Part shown: in pieces, positions 43,346 through 51,540 of the stretch | Layout: every line of letters begins with the position of its first letter | How positions within the stretch are numbered: the stretch's first letter is position 1 | Program-made: the position numbers and the translations under genes | Source of the DNA: Bacteroidales bacterium UBA3653 | GTDB lineage: Bacteria; Bacteroidota; Bacteroidia; Bacteroidales; Paludibacteraceae | Reading direction: 5' to 3' | Assembly (NCBI GenBank): GCA_002373505.1 | Contig: DFKE01000001.1 | Location: forward strand, 1-64,000 | DNA: 64,000 nucleotides | Notes under the pieces: model-generated | The model's input: only the letters and a program-made list of their open reading frames with translations | The model's database searches: none | What the model was told of the DNA's origin: nothing

Positions 43346-44611
43346 TTATTTCTTCTTCTTCAGCTTCGCTTGGAGCGCCTGGATCTCCTCTTCCTGGTTG
43401 CGGATCGTCTTCAACAACTCGTTCAACTCTTCGTTCTCGATGGTTGTCGGGTATTGCTCCTCTACGCTCTGCAGGAAATCGGAAAGGACGTTCATATAGT
43501 TGATGAACGCGTCGTATGCCGACTCAAACTGGGTCTCGCCCTGATCAATGTGATTCATGTAATGCAGGTAGTTCACGTCCTGCAGACGAAGCCAGTTGGT
43601 CTTCAGATTCTTGTCCTGGCACAGATGAACGCGCTCTGCCACGGCGTACAACTTGTTCAACGCCTCTTGTTGCAGGTCGTTGCCTGTATATACGCTCAGG
43701 TCTTTTGCCTCGCCGCTCCAGGTCAACGGGTACGGACTCGACAGCACATCCTCTGCCGCCAGTTTCTTGGCTGCTTCGGACGGAGTCATGAAGCCCATCT
43801 CGCGCTCCAATACATAATACGGCAATGCTTTCAGGAAATCGAAGATACCGCTGCCTGCGTTCTGACGGACGCCGAAGGTCTCTGCACCTACCCATATATT
43901 GATGATATCCTCACCTTCCGGCAGGGACTGCAACTGGTTCGCATATTTCTCTGCGTCGATCGGGAAATTGCCCCAGTTGGGATCGGAGAAATGGAAACTC
44001 AGCTCGTCGCTCAGATTGGTGTTGCGCAGCAGCACTTTCATCTTGGGCGCGCCGGCAGACTGATATACCTTGTTGGGGGTCTTCCAGCTGATCACGTGCT
44101 TGGCGCCTTCCGTCATGATCGTCTTGTAACCCATCTTGTTCAGGTTGTAGGCGGACTCGTCGGTGTACAGCAACTCCGTGTTCCATACCGTCTGGGCTTT
44201 TACGCCGAAAATGGTCTCCAATAACTCGCCTTGGAGCTTCAGCTGTTTCTTGAATTCCGTCTCGTTGTACTCTGATGCCAGCGAGTAACTATACGGGGTG
44301 GCAAGAAACTCTACGCTCTTCGTTGCCGCCAGTTCCTTGAGAATGTCAATCATCTCAGGATTGAATTGCTCAAACATCTCGATCATCGTTCCGCTGATGC
44401 TTAGCGCGCAGTGGAATTTACCTTTGCTCAGGTTGATCATGTCTTTCAAGGTCCGGCAGAGCGGCAGATAGGAGGTCTCTACCAGCCAGTTTACGTGCTC
44501 TTCGGTAGCCATGTCATCATAATAGTAATGATCATGACCGATCTCAAAGAAACGATAGCGCTTCAGACGATAAGGGGTATGCATCTGGAAGCAAAAACAT
44601 ATATTTTTCAT
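43346..44611 (-). CDS. GH57 family glycoside hydrolase (alpha-amylase type)
   Basis: A 421-residue cytoplasmic (no signal peptide) GH57 enzyme acting on alpha-glucans. The N-terminus NICFCFQMHTPYRLKRYRFF has the conserved QxHxP-type motif, and Glu146 in TVWNTELLYTDE is the likely nucleophile. A coiled-coil-like, Lys-rich C-terminus (LQAKLKKKK) ends the protein. It follows the GT4 transferase and the debranching enzyme on the same strand, a cluster known in Bacteroidota for glycogen metabolism. The spacer to GT4 holds a 15-nt repeat array. Confidence 0.93.
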   Translation of the reverse strand: MKNICFCFQMHTPYRLKRYRFFEIGHDHYYYDDMATEEHVNWLVETSYLPLCRTLKDMINLSKGKFHCALSISGTMIEMFEQFNPEMIDILKELAATKSVEFLATPYSYSLASEYNETEFKKQLKLQGELLETIFGVKAQTVWNTELLYTDESAYNLNKMGYKTIMTEGAKHVISWKTPNKVYQSAGAPKMKVLLRNTNLSDELSFHFSDPNWGNFPIDAEKYANQLQSLPEGEDIINIWVGAETFGVRQNAGSGIFDFLKALPYYVLEREMGFMTPSEAAKKLAAEDVLSSPYPLTWSGEAKDLSVYTGNDLQQEALNKLYAVAERVHLCQDKNLKTNWLRLQDVNYLHYMNHIDQGETQFESAYDAFINYMNVLSDFLQSVEEQYPTTIENEELNELLKTIRNQEEEIQALQAKLKKKK

Positions 44612-44634
44612 AATTCTATAAATTACTAAATGGT

Positions 44635-44685
44635 TAAATAACTAAATAAATGACCAAATGGTAAATGTCCAAATGGTAAATTACA
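44635..44685. repeat. 15-nt repeat array between GT4 and GH57
   Basis: TAAATGACC-AAATGGT, AAATGTCC-AAATGGT and shorter TAAATAACT units. Confidence 0.85.
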
Positions 44686-45943
44686 ATGTATGGTTGATTA
44701 CGCCGTCATAGATCCTGCGTACTTTCAGTCCCGCGTCGGACCATTTGATATTGTTCACTTCCGCCATACCAAGTTCGTGCAGGCTCTTGTACATCGCCGG
44801 ATATTTGACGATTGCGTAGATGGCATCAGCCATGGCGTCTATATCCCAATAATCCGTCTTGATGGCGTGTTGCAGGATCTCTGCGCATCCCGACTGATGG
44901 GATATGATGGACGGACAGCCTACCTGCATCGCCTCCAACGGGCTGATACCGAAAGGTTCGCTCACGGAAGGCATGATATACACGTCGCTCATCGCCAGCA
45001 TCTCTTGTACCTGCTTGCCGCGCATGAAGCCCGGGAAGTGGAACTTGTCCGCGATACCGCGTTTGGCAACCAGGTCTATCATCTCGGTCATCTTGTCGCC
45101 GCTGCCTGCCATCACGAAACGGACACCGTCCGTCTTGCTCAGTACGCGCGCTGCGGCTTCTACGAAATACTCCGGACCTTTCTGCATCGTGATACGGCCG
45201 AGGAAAGTGACCAGTTTGTCTTTTCTCTCCGGCTTGGTGAACTCTTCCGGATGAGCCAGCGGCTCAACGGCGTTGTGTACGGTGCTCACCTTGCGCGGGT
45301 CGATACCGTATTTCTCGATCACCGTGTTGCGGGTCAGGTTACTTACGCAGATGATATGATCCGCCTCGTCCATACCTCTCTTCTCGATGGCATAAACGGT
45401 AGGGTTCACATTGCCGCGGCTGCGGTCGAAATCCGTTGCATGGACGTGGATCACAAGCGGCTTGCCGCTGATATGTTTCGCGAACACGCCTGCCGGATAA
45501 GTCAGCCAGTCGTGACTGTGAATGATATCGAAATCCAGACTGTGCGCTAACACGCTTGCTACTGCTTCGTAGTTGCCGATCTCTTCGATCAGGTTGTCCG
45601 GATAGCGGCCTGAGAAGCCGACGCAACCTAAATCATCGGTTCCGATACGGCGGTAGTCGTAATGGATGCCGTCCCGCAGATGGTAAAATTCCTCAGGACT
45701 CATCTTGCCTTCCATCCGTTGTTTCACATAGTCATAGTTGACATCTTTCCATACGACGGGCACACTGTTGGCTCCGATGATCTTCAGAAAACTCTGGTCC
45801 TCGTCACCCCATGGCTTCGGGATCACAAAAGTGATTTCCATGTCTGGCTGTTGAGCCATGCCGCGGGTCAAACCGTAGCTGGCGGTGCCTAATCCTCCTA
45901 AGATATGAGGGGGAAACTCCCAACCGAACATTAACGCTTTCAT
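44681..45943 (-). CDS. GT4 family glycosyltransferase (glycogen synthesis type)
   Basis: A 420-residue GT-B fold transferase. The N-terminal MFGWEFPPHILGGLGTASYG has the glycine-rich loop of starch/glycogen synthase-like GT4 enzymes, and the C-terminal half carries the E-x7-E type nucleotide-sugar site in SEPFGISPLEAMQVGCPSII. It overlaps the debranching enzyme gene by 4 bases. With the GH57 and debranching partners it probably builds or extends glycogen; donor sugar nucleotide not certain. Confidence 0.92.
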   Translation of the reverse strand: MKALMFGWEFPPHILGGLGTASYGLTRGMAQQPDMEITFVIPKPWGDEDQSFLKIIGANSVPVVWKDVNYDYVKQRMEGKMSPEEFYHLRDGIHYDYRRIGTDDLGCVGFSGRYPDNLIEEIGNYEAVASVLAHSLDFDIIHSHDWLTYPAGVFAKHISGKPLVIHVHATDFDRSRGNVNPTVYAIEKRGMDEADHIICVSNLTRNTVIEKYGIDPRKVSTVHNAVEPLAHPEEFTKPERKDKLVTFLGRITMQKGPEYFVEAAARVLSKTDGVRFVMAGSGDKMTEMIDLVAKRGIADKFHFPGFMRGKQVQEMLAMSDVYIMPSVSEPFGISPLEAMQVGCPSIISHQSGCAEILQHAIKTDYWDIDAMADAIYAIVKYPAMYKSLHELGMAEVNNIKWSDAGLKVRRIYDGVINHTL

Positions 45944-47931
45944 TTCTCTGCCTCCTTTCCTTCGCTTTCGACTTTCGACTTTTCGCTTTCGGCTATCTTG
46001 TATTTCTTCAGCGTGTCCATCACGCTGATCACTGCCGCTACGCTCGGAGCGTAACTCATGCCGCCGTGACCTTTGTACGGCGGGTTGCCGTCGTACAACT
46101 CGTTCAGCGTTCCTATCGTCAGCTCGTTCATCTCTGCCTCGAAACCGACCAGCAGCCTTTCCATGAAACTGATACCGCTGTATTTATATACGTTCATGTA
46201 TGCGCGTGCGTAAGCGGCTATCGTGAACGGCCATACCGGTCCGTTGTGGAAATTGCGGTCGCGCTCCTGCTGGCCGCCGCGGTAAACAGGACGGTAGTCA
46301 CCGCTCTTCGGACTCAGCGTACGGAGACCCTTCGGTGTCAGCAACTCTTTGGTGCATATATCTACTACGGCTTTCTGCTGTTTCTTGTCCAGCGGGCTGT
46401 AGGGAAGACCGGCTGCCCATATCTGGTTCGGACGGACTTCGCGGTTCTCGTAGTTGTTAATCACAAAATCATTCAGATAAACGCCGTTCCAGAACGTCTT
46501 GACGAAAGCGTCTTTCGTGATCTCCGCCTGGTATTCCATCAGGTCGGCGCTGGTCTCTTTGCCCAGCTCGCGCAGCATCTCTGCCGTAAACCGCATAGCG
46601 TTGTACCAGAGCGCATTGATCTCTACTACATAACCCGTCCGCGGAGTGATAGGCCAGCCGTTCTCCGTCGCGTTCATCCAGGTGGCGGGTTTCTGAGTTC
46701 CGTCAACCCACAGCAGACCGTTCTGGTGCAGCTTGGCACGCGGATGGTTCTGCTTGCGGTACCAGTTGATGATATCCTTGCATAACTCGCCGTATAGCTC
46801 GGCTGCCTCGCGTACCGTGTATTTGTGGGCGTATTTCTGTGCCGCACGGATAAACCACAGCAGGGCGTCCGGCTCGTCCATGCCCGTCATCTTGATGTCA
46901 TGGATGCGGCCGCTCATGAATAACTGTATCTCTCCGATGGCGGTCTTGTTGATGATAGCGTCCCAGTATTCAGGACGGTCGATATCAAGCGTGCAGCTCG
47001 GAGTGGAGAAGAACGTATTGCGCGCATCGGCGTGGAACCAGGGGAATCCGGCTAACAGATAGCATTTGTCATCTTCGCGTTTGTAGAACTGGCTCGCGCT
47101 GTTCTTCAGCGTCGAGAACATGTCCAGACGCTTGTTCCTCCGCTCCAGCTCTTTCTTCCAGACGGTCTTCAGCGAACTCGTCTTGCATTCCGTCACGCCT
47201 GCGGCGAAAATAATACTCTCGCCTTTCTTCATCGGTAACTCGAAATAACCCGGTACCAGCAGGTCCTCTTTATACGCATATCCGCGTTCTTGTTCCTTGC
47301 GGTAAACAATGTCTTTGTACCATTGCGGGTCGTGATGGTATTCTACAGCCTTGCTGAACTGCATGTACAGACTCGGGAAACCCGGGTACATACGGTTGAA
47401 GCGTCCGTTCTCGCATTCGTCCATGTTCGGGTTAGCCAGCGGATTCTCGTGCGTCAGCTCGTTCACGCTCCGGAACGCCAGGAAGGGACGGAAACGCAAA
47501 ACCGTCGGGCTGCCGCTCTCCAGCAGCGTGTAACGGATCAGTACACGCGGCTCGAAACTGACCAGCAAACGCTCCTTCTCCAATACCATCGCGCCTACGC
47601 GGTACACGGTTTTGGAAATCAACTCGCAGTCAAACTCGCGAATGTACTTGTGACCGTTCGGACTGAAATGATTTTCGCCGTACTCATGCAAACCCAGATT
47701 GAACTCTGCGCCATGTTGGATTACCGTCTCGTCCAGCGAACTGAGCAATACAAAATTGTCGTCGCCCAGATGCGGCAGAGGCATCACCAACTGACCATGG
47801 TACTTGCGCGTGTTGCAATCAACCAGTGTCGTTGAGTTGTAAACGCCCGCACGGTTAGTCCGAATCATCTCTTTCTGAAGCGATCGCTCCAGATTAACAA
47901 GTACTGTCTTGTCAAAATTCAGATAACTCAT
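45940..47931 (-). CDS. Glycogen debranching enzyme (amylo-alpha-1,6-glucosidase)
   Basis: A 663-residue GH133-type enzyme: an N-terminal beta-sandwich domain (about 20-260, starting with RTNRAGVYNSTTLVDCNTRK) and an (alpha/alpha)6 catalytic domain with GLLWVDGTQKPATWMNATEN and RPNQIWAAGLPYSPLDKKQQ. It removes alpha-1,6 branch points. It is the first gene of the debranching-GT4-GH57 run. The last about 18 residues (AESEKSKVESEGKEAEK) are encoded by a CTTTCGACTTTTCG-type repeat and are not part of the fold. Confidence 0.93.
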   Translation of the reverse strand: MSYLNFDKTVLVNLERSLQKEMIRTNRAGVYNSTTLVDCNTRKYHGQLVMPLPHLGDDNFVLLSSLDETVIQHGAEFNLGLHEYGENHFSPNGHKYIREFDCELISKTVYRVGAMVLEKERLLVSFEPRVLIRYTLLESGSPTVLRFRPFLAFRSVNELTHENPLANPNMDECENGRFNRMYPGFPSLYMQFSKAVEYHHDPQWYKDIVYRKEQERGYAYKEDLLVPGYFELPMKKGESIIFAAGVTECKTSSLKTVWKKELERRNKRLDMFSTLKNSASQFYKREDDKCYLLAGFPWFHADARNTFFSTPSCTLDIDRPEYWDAIINKTAIGEIQLFMSGRIHDIKMTGMDEPDALLWFIRAAQKYAHKYTVREAAELYGELCKDIINWYRKQNHPRAKLHQNGLLWVDGTQKPATWMNATENGWPITPRTGYVVEINALWYNAMRFTAEMLRELGKETSADLMEYQAEITKDAFVKTFWNGVYLNDFVINNYENREVRPNQIWAAGLPYSPLDKKQQKAVVDICTKELLTPKGLRTLSPKSGDYRPVYRGGQQERDRNFHNGPVWPFTIAAYARAYMNVYKYSGISFMERLLVGFEAEMNELTIGTLNELYDGNPPYKGHGGMSYAPSVAAVISVMDTLKKYKIAESEKSKVESEGKEAEK
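45955..45994. repeat. CTTTCGACTT repeat in the end of the debranching gene
   Basis: Degenerate TTCGCTTTCGACTTTCGACTT units encode the charged C-terminal tail of the protein. Confidence 0.65.
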
Positions 47932-48045
47932 GATTTGTGATTTAATATTAAGTAATTTATGTTGTTTGTATTTTTCGTTTTTGTCTCTCTTATATCAAGC
48001 AGTTTTGTGTGCCTGCTGTGGTCGCGCTCGGCTTTTTAGGGTGCA

Positions 48046-48070
48046 TCGCCCCCCGCCTTTGGCGGGGCGA
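48046..48070 (-). terminator. Strong hairpin after manC
   Basis: TCGCCCC-GCC-AAA-GGC-GGGGGCGA type stem in the 180-base spacer between manC and the debranching gene. No T-run follows directly, so termination is likely but not certain. Confidence 0.5.
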
Positions 48071-48111
48071 GTTACTCCGAAGGGTATAAACGCTATCCGA
48101 ATGGCGGGCGA

Positions 48112-49371
48112 TTAACCCTGTAGGTCAGCTACGAACTGCTTGATCCGCTGCTCCTCGCTCTTCTTGCATACCAGCAAAGCGCCTTTCTCCTCTACGATGA
48201 TCATGTCCTCCACGCCTTGTATGATTGCCTGCTTGCCCTTCTCCAGCACAACGATATTGCCTTTCGCGTCGTAGAAATGCGATTCGCTATGCAGACTCAC
48301 GTTGCCTTCTTCGTCTTTGTCGCTCAGCTCATACAGACTGCCCCATGTGCCCAGATCGCTCCAGCCGAAACTGGACGGAATGACAAATACATTCTCCGCT
48401 TTCTCCATGATTCCGTAGTCGATACTGATGTTCGGACATTTGGGGAACATCTCTTCGATGAACTGCTCCTCCTGCTCGGTTCCCATCAGCAACTCGCCTT
48501 CGCGGAAACGGTCTGCCACTGCCGGCAGCAGATACCGGAAAGCCTCGCTTATTGTCTGCAGATTCCAGATGAAGATACCGCTGTTCCATAGGAAATCGCC
48601 GCTCTCCAGAAACACTTTGGCCATTTCCAGATTCGGTTTCTCCGTAAATGTCTTCACAGGATAAATCCCATCAGAACAGCATTCTTCTCTCTCCAAATCT
48701 GATTCAGTCTGTATTCTGTCAGCGTTAGCGGTCTTTATTCTGTCAGCGAAGCGGTCTTTTACGAACTGAATGTACCCGTACCCCGTCTCCGGACGTGTCG
48801 GCTGCATACCTAACGTGCAGATGGCTTTGTTCCGGCTCACAAAATCAAAAGCCTTGCGTATCGTCTCTCGGAATTTGTCTTCCTCCAGAATCAGATGGTC
48901 GCTTGCCGCCACCACGATATTTGCCTGCATCTCCGGCTTACTCCAGTCGATGTCCAAATAATTGGGCAACTGCGATGTCTCCGATCCGCCTTTCACTTTC
49001 CCGTCCTTGGTATAGCCTTGCTCAGACGTGTAACCATAGGCGCGTTGAAGACATAGCGCCCTTATATGTGCGGTTGCGTATGCAATACAGGGTGCCGTGT
49101 TACGACGCGCCGGCTCGCATAAAATCTGTCCTTCGCTCAAATCCGGCACCTGCTCCAGTATCATCTGCTTGTACATCACGTTCGTTACGATGAACATGTT
49201 CTCGATCGGTATCAGGGGACGGAATCGGTCCACCGTCATCTGCAGCAAACTACGGCCGGTGCCGAAGAAATCCAGGAACTGCTTCGGCTTCTCTTCCCTG
49301 CTGAACGGCCAGAAACGGCTTCCTACGCCGCCTGCCATTATTACGCAATAGTTGTTTTTGTTGTTTTTCAT
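48112..49371 (-). CDS. manC: Mannose-1-phosphate guanylyltransferase
   Basis: A 419-residue nucleotidyltransferase making GDP-mannose from GTP and mannose 1-phosphate. Pyrophosphorylase signature VIMAGGVGSRFWPFSREEKP with KQFLDF follows, and FTEKPNLEMAKVFLESGDFL plus WNSGIFIWN are present. No isomerase domain, unlike longer ManC/ManA fusions. Two low-complexity inserts (around residues 115-140 and 210-236, the latter DRIKTANADRIQTESDLERE) are encoded by repeats. Its own promoter is at 49495-49525. Confidence 0.94.
   Translation of the reverse strand: MKNNKNNYCVIMAGGVGSRFWPFSREEKPKQFLDFFGTGRSLLQMTVDRFRPLIPIENMFIVTNVMYKQMILEQVPDLSEGQILCEPARRNTAPCIAYATAHIRALCLQRAYGYTSEQGYTKDGKVKGGSETSQLPNYLDIDWSKPEMQANIVVAASDHLILEEDKFRETIRKAFDFVSRNKAICTLGMQPTRPETGYGYIQFVKDRFADRIKTANADRIQTESDLEREECCSDGIYPVKTFTEKPNLEMAKVFLESGDFLWNSGIFIWNLQTISEAFRYLLPAVADRFREGELLMGTEQEEQFIEEMFPKCPNISIDYGIMEKAENVFVIPSSFGWSDLGTWGSLYELSDKDEEGNVSLHSESHFYDAKGNIVVLEKGKQAIIQGVEDMIIVEEKGALLVCKKSEEQRIKQFVADLQG
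48713..48760. repeat. TCTGTCAGCG..GCGGTCTT repeat inside manC
   Basis: Two copies of a roughly 25-nt unit (TTCTGTCAGCGTTAGCGGTC and TTCTGTCAGCGAAGCGGTC) in frame, encoding ADRIKTANADRIQ. Related units occur in dus (54271-54350) and in the GGGP synthase gene (50466-50530). Confidence 0.8.
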
Positions 49372-49405
49372 CTATGCTTTAATGTGTGTTATCGGTATTT
49401 CAATT

Positions 49406-49448
49406 TACTCACGACTCGTTTACGACTCTTTTACGACTCAGCCACGAT
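49406..49448. repeat. 11-nt tandem repeat (ACGACTCGTTT type)
   Basis: CACGACTCGTTT, ACGACTCTTTT, ACGACTCAGCC units in the leader region of manC; same family as 24358-24390. Confidence 0.75.
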
Positions 49449-49494
49449 GCAATTTTTTAATCTCGGTGCCCAAAGCACTTGTTCAAAAAACGTG

Positions 49495-49525
49495 CAAATA
49501 TACTACTTTTTTTTGATATGTGCAA
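49495..49525 (-). promoter_or_regulatory. Promoter of manC
   Basis: Minus strand TTG (49525-49523), 20-nt spacer with an A8 tract, TATATTTG (49502-49495). The leader to the ATG at 49371 is about 115 nt and contains the 11-nt repeat array. Confidence 0.8.
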
Positions 49526-49580
49526 GCGCGCGCGTACTTTTTTTATAAAAAAAGCACTTTTTGACCTGAAAAATAAACTT

Positions 49581-49612
49581 CTTTCAACTTTCAACTTTCA
49601 ACTTTCAACTTT
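49581..49612. repeat. Heptamer tandem repeat (TCAACTT type) in the gldD promoter
   Basis: Four copies of CTTTCAA that reach the -33 region of the gldD promoter. Confidence 0.85.
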
Positions 49613-49626
49613 TATTTGTACCTTTG
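49596..49626 (+). promoter_or_regulatory. Promoter of gldD, with -33 box in a heptamer array
   Basis: TTTC (49596-49599, in place of TTTG), 19-nt spacer, TACCTTTG (49619-49626). The -33 box is formed by the repeat. Confidence 0.55.
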
Positions 49627-49645
49627 CACCGTAATTTGGAATAAT

Positions 49646-50275
49646 ATGGGCTTTCGGCAAAAAAATAGTGTTTTGAATTTTGAATTTTTAATTTTGAATT
49701 CTATTCTCCTCCTGTTGTGCGTCTCCTGCTCAAGAGGCAATACCCCCAAGCCGTACGGTTATTACCGTATAGCTACTCCCGACACCGCCTATACGGATTT
49801 TCAATCCTCAATTCTCAATTCTCAATTCTCAATTCTCAATTACCCTTACACCTTCGCCCTCTCTGAAAACGCCGTGGTGCAGCCGCGGACAGATGTGGAC
49901 GAACCATACTGGATAAACATCGTTTATCCTTCGCTCAACGCTACGATTCATTGCTCCTATAAACCGGTGCGCAACAACCTCCGCGAACTGACTAACGACG
50001 CACTTGAGTTTGTGTACCGCAATGCCTCTTTCGCTACCGCAATCCCCGAGCAGGAATACATGCATCCGGAGGCGCACGTGTACGGTGTACTCTTTGATCT
50101 GGAGGGCAACACGGCTTCGTCATGCCAGTTCTTCGTCACGGATTCGACACGCCATTTCTTCCGTGCTTCGGTTTACTGCAACTGTCCGCCGAATGCCGAT
50201 TCGCTGGCTCCGGTGTACCAATACATTCGCACGGATGTCATCAAGATGGTGGAAACCTTCGAATGGACCAAATGA
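49646..50275 (+). CDS. gldD: Gliding motility/type IX secretion lipoprotein GldD
   Basis: A 209-residue lipoprotein starting at ATG 49646. The signal segment ILNSILLLLCVSC gives a lipidated cysteine near residue 28. The family motif PKPYGYYRIATPDTAY follows, and WINIVYPSLNATIHCSYKPV, VYGVLFDLEGNTASSCQFFV, TDSTRHFFRASVYCNCPPNA and DSLAPVYQYIRTD match GldD throughout. GldD is needed for gliding and type IX secretion in flavobacteria. Two repeat-encoded parts are unusual: the N-terminal NSVLNFEFLILN stretch and the insert FQSSILNSQFSILNYP (six heptamers, 42 bases, so in frame). Confidence 0.93.
   Translation: MGFRQKNSVLNFEFLILNSILLLLCVSCSRGNTPKPYGYYRIATPDTAYTDFQSSILNSQFSILNYPYTFALSENAVVQPRTDVDEPYWINIVYPSLNATIHCSYKPVRNNLRELTNDALEFVYRNASFATAIPEQEYMHPEAHVYGVLFDLEGNTASSCQFFVTDSTRHFFRASVYCNCPPNADSLAPVYQYIRTDVIKMVETFEWTK
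49800..49843. repeat. Heptamer array (CAATTCT) inside gldD
   Basis: Six consecutive units CAATCCT/CAATTCT/CAATTAC, 42 bases, read in three frames in turn as QSSILNSQFSILNY. Confidence 0.9.
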
Positions 50276-50322
50276 GAAAATGAGAAAATGCGAAAATGGT
50301 AAATGACCAAATGGTAAATAAA
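50274..50322. repeat. 15-nt repeat array at the start of the GGGP synthase-TadA gene
   Basis: GAGAAAATG units then AAATGGT-AAATGACC-AAATGGT; it supplies the start codon and the first residues MVNDQMVNK. Confidence 0.85.
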
Positions 50323-51522
50323 AAAGCACTCGCGCTTTTGCTGGATCCCGAAAAGGCGGACCTTGCTTCCCTGCCGATCACCCCGGATGTGCATCCCGAC
50401 TATATCTTCGTGGGCGGCTCCACCGGAGGCGACACCACCGCCTTCGTCCGTGCCCTCAAAGAATATCTTACAGCGCAGCGGTCTTGCAGCGCAGCGGTCT
50501 TACAGCGCAGCGGTCTTACAGCCGAAGGCGGTCTTGGGCGGCCGCCCATCATCCTCTTCCCCGGTTCCGCAGCGCAGTTCACACCCGAAGCGGACGCCGT
50601 TCTGTACCTCTCTCTGCTTTCCGGAAACAACCCCGAATACCTTATAGGTCAACAGATTAAGTCCGCCCGGACGATACAGGAATCCTCCATCGAAGTCATT
50701 CCTACGGGCTACATCCTGATAGACGGCGGAGTGGAGACTTCCACGCTGCGTGTCACAGGCACCAAACCTCTCGATCCTACCACCGCCGAAGGCATTCAGA
50801 CAATCGTAGATACCTCCATCGCTGCCGAACTGATGGGTAAAAAAGCCATCTATCTGGAAGCCGGTTCCGGAGCGCAGACACCCGTTCCGCCGGAAGTCAT
50901 CAAAGCGGTCCGTGCCAAGACGTCGGTCACGCTCATCGTAGGAGGGGGAATACGTACCCCCGAAGCCATGAATGCGGCTTATGCCGCCGGAGCGGACATA
51001 GTGGTCATCGGCAACCATTTCGAGTCCCATCCCGAAGAACTGAAATCCTTCGTACATCGTACATCGTCCCTTCGTACATCAGACGCCGACGAGCGCTTCA
51101 TGGCTCTAGCCATAGAAGAAGCGAGAAAGGCGCTGAAAGCCGACGAGATACCCGTAGGCTGTGTCATCGTCTCGCAAAATCAGGTCATAGGACGGGGGCA
51201 TAACCTGACCGAAACGCTCTCCGATGTCACCGCGCATGCAGAGATCCAGGCTATCACAGCCGCTTCGCAGACCCTCGGAGGCAAGTATCTGCCGGATGCT
51301 ACCCTGTATGTCACGGTTGAGCCGTGCGCCATGTGTGCCGGAGCCATCGGATGGGCGCAGATAGCACGTATCGTTTACGGAGCACCGGACCCCAAACGGG
51401 GCTTCGCGACATACGCCCCGAAGGCCTTTCATCCGAAAGCGAAAATAACATCCGGAGTCCTGGAAGACGAATGCAAACAACTGATGCAGCAGTTCTTCCT
51501 GTCGAAACGAGCAAAAAAATAG
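50296..51522 (+). CDS. Fusion of geranylgeranylglyceryl-phosphate synthase and tRNA adenosine deaminase (TadA)
   Basis: One 408-residue frame with two complete enzymes. Residues 8-250 are a GGGP/HepGP synthase: LLLDPEKADL, IFVGGSTGGDTTAF, ILFPGSAAQFTPEADAVLYL, IPTGYILIDGGVETS, YLEAGSGA and VGGGIRTPEAMNAAY, then GADIVVIGNHFE. Residues 265-405 are TadA, which makes inosine at tRNA position 34: zinc/catalytic residues in TAHAEIQAI (His314, Glu316) and VEPCAMCAGAIGW (Cys344, Cys347). The joint (SFVHRTSSLRTSDADE) is encoded by CGTACAT repeats. An Ala/Gln/Ser-rich insert (residues 58-80) comes from a 16-nt repeat. A fused gene, not seen by me in known genomes; the two enzymes normally stand alone and have unrelated roles. 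Confidence 0.92.
   Translation: MVNDQMVNKKALALLLDPEKADLASLPITPDVHPDYIFVGGSTGGDTTAFVRALKEYLTAQRSCSAAVLQRSGLTAEGGLGRPPIILFPGSAAQFTPEADAVLYLSLLSGNNPEYLIGQQIKSARTIQESSIEVIPTGYILIDGGVETSTLRVTGTKPLDPTTAEGIQTIVDTSIAAELMGKKAIYLEAGSGAQTPVPPEVIKAVRAKTSVTLIVGGGIRTPEAMNAAYAAGADIVVIGNHFESHPEELKSFVHRTSSLRTSDADERFMALAIEEARKALKADEIPVGCVIVSQNQVIGRGHNLTETLSDVTAHAEIQAITAASQTLGGKYLPDATLYVTVEPCAMCAGAIGWAQIARIVYGAPDPKRGFATYAPKAFHPKAKITSGVLEDECKQLMQQFFLSKRAKK
50466..50530. repeat. 16-nt tandem repeat inside the GGGP synthase part
   Basis: ACAGCGCAGCGGTCTT three times, then ACAGCCGAAGGCGGTCTT, in frame, encoding TAQRSCSAAVLQRSGLTAEG. The core AGCGGTCTT is shared with the manC and dus repeats. Confidence 0.9.
51050..51081. 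repeat. CGTACAT heptamer repeat at the GGGPS-TadA joint
   Basis: CGTACAT, CGTACAT, CGTCCCTT, CGTACAT exactly between the end of the synthase domain and the start of TadA. Confidence 0.75.
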
Positions 51523-51540
51523 ACAAACACATTATAAACC

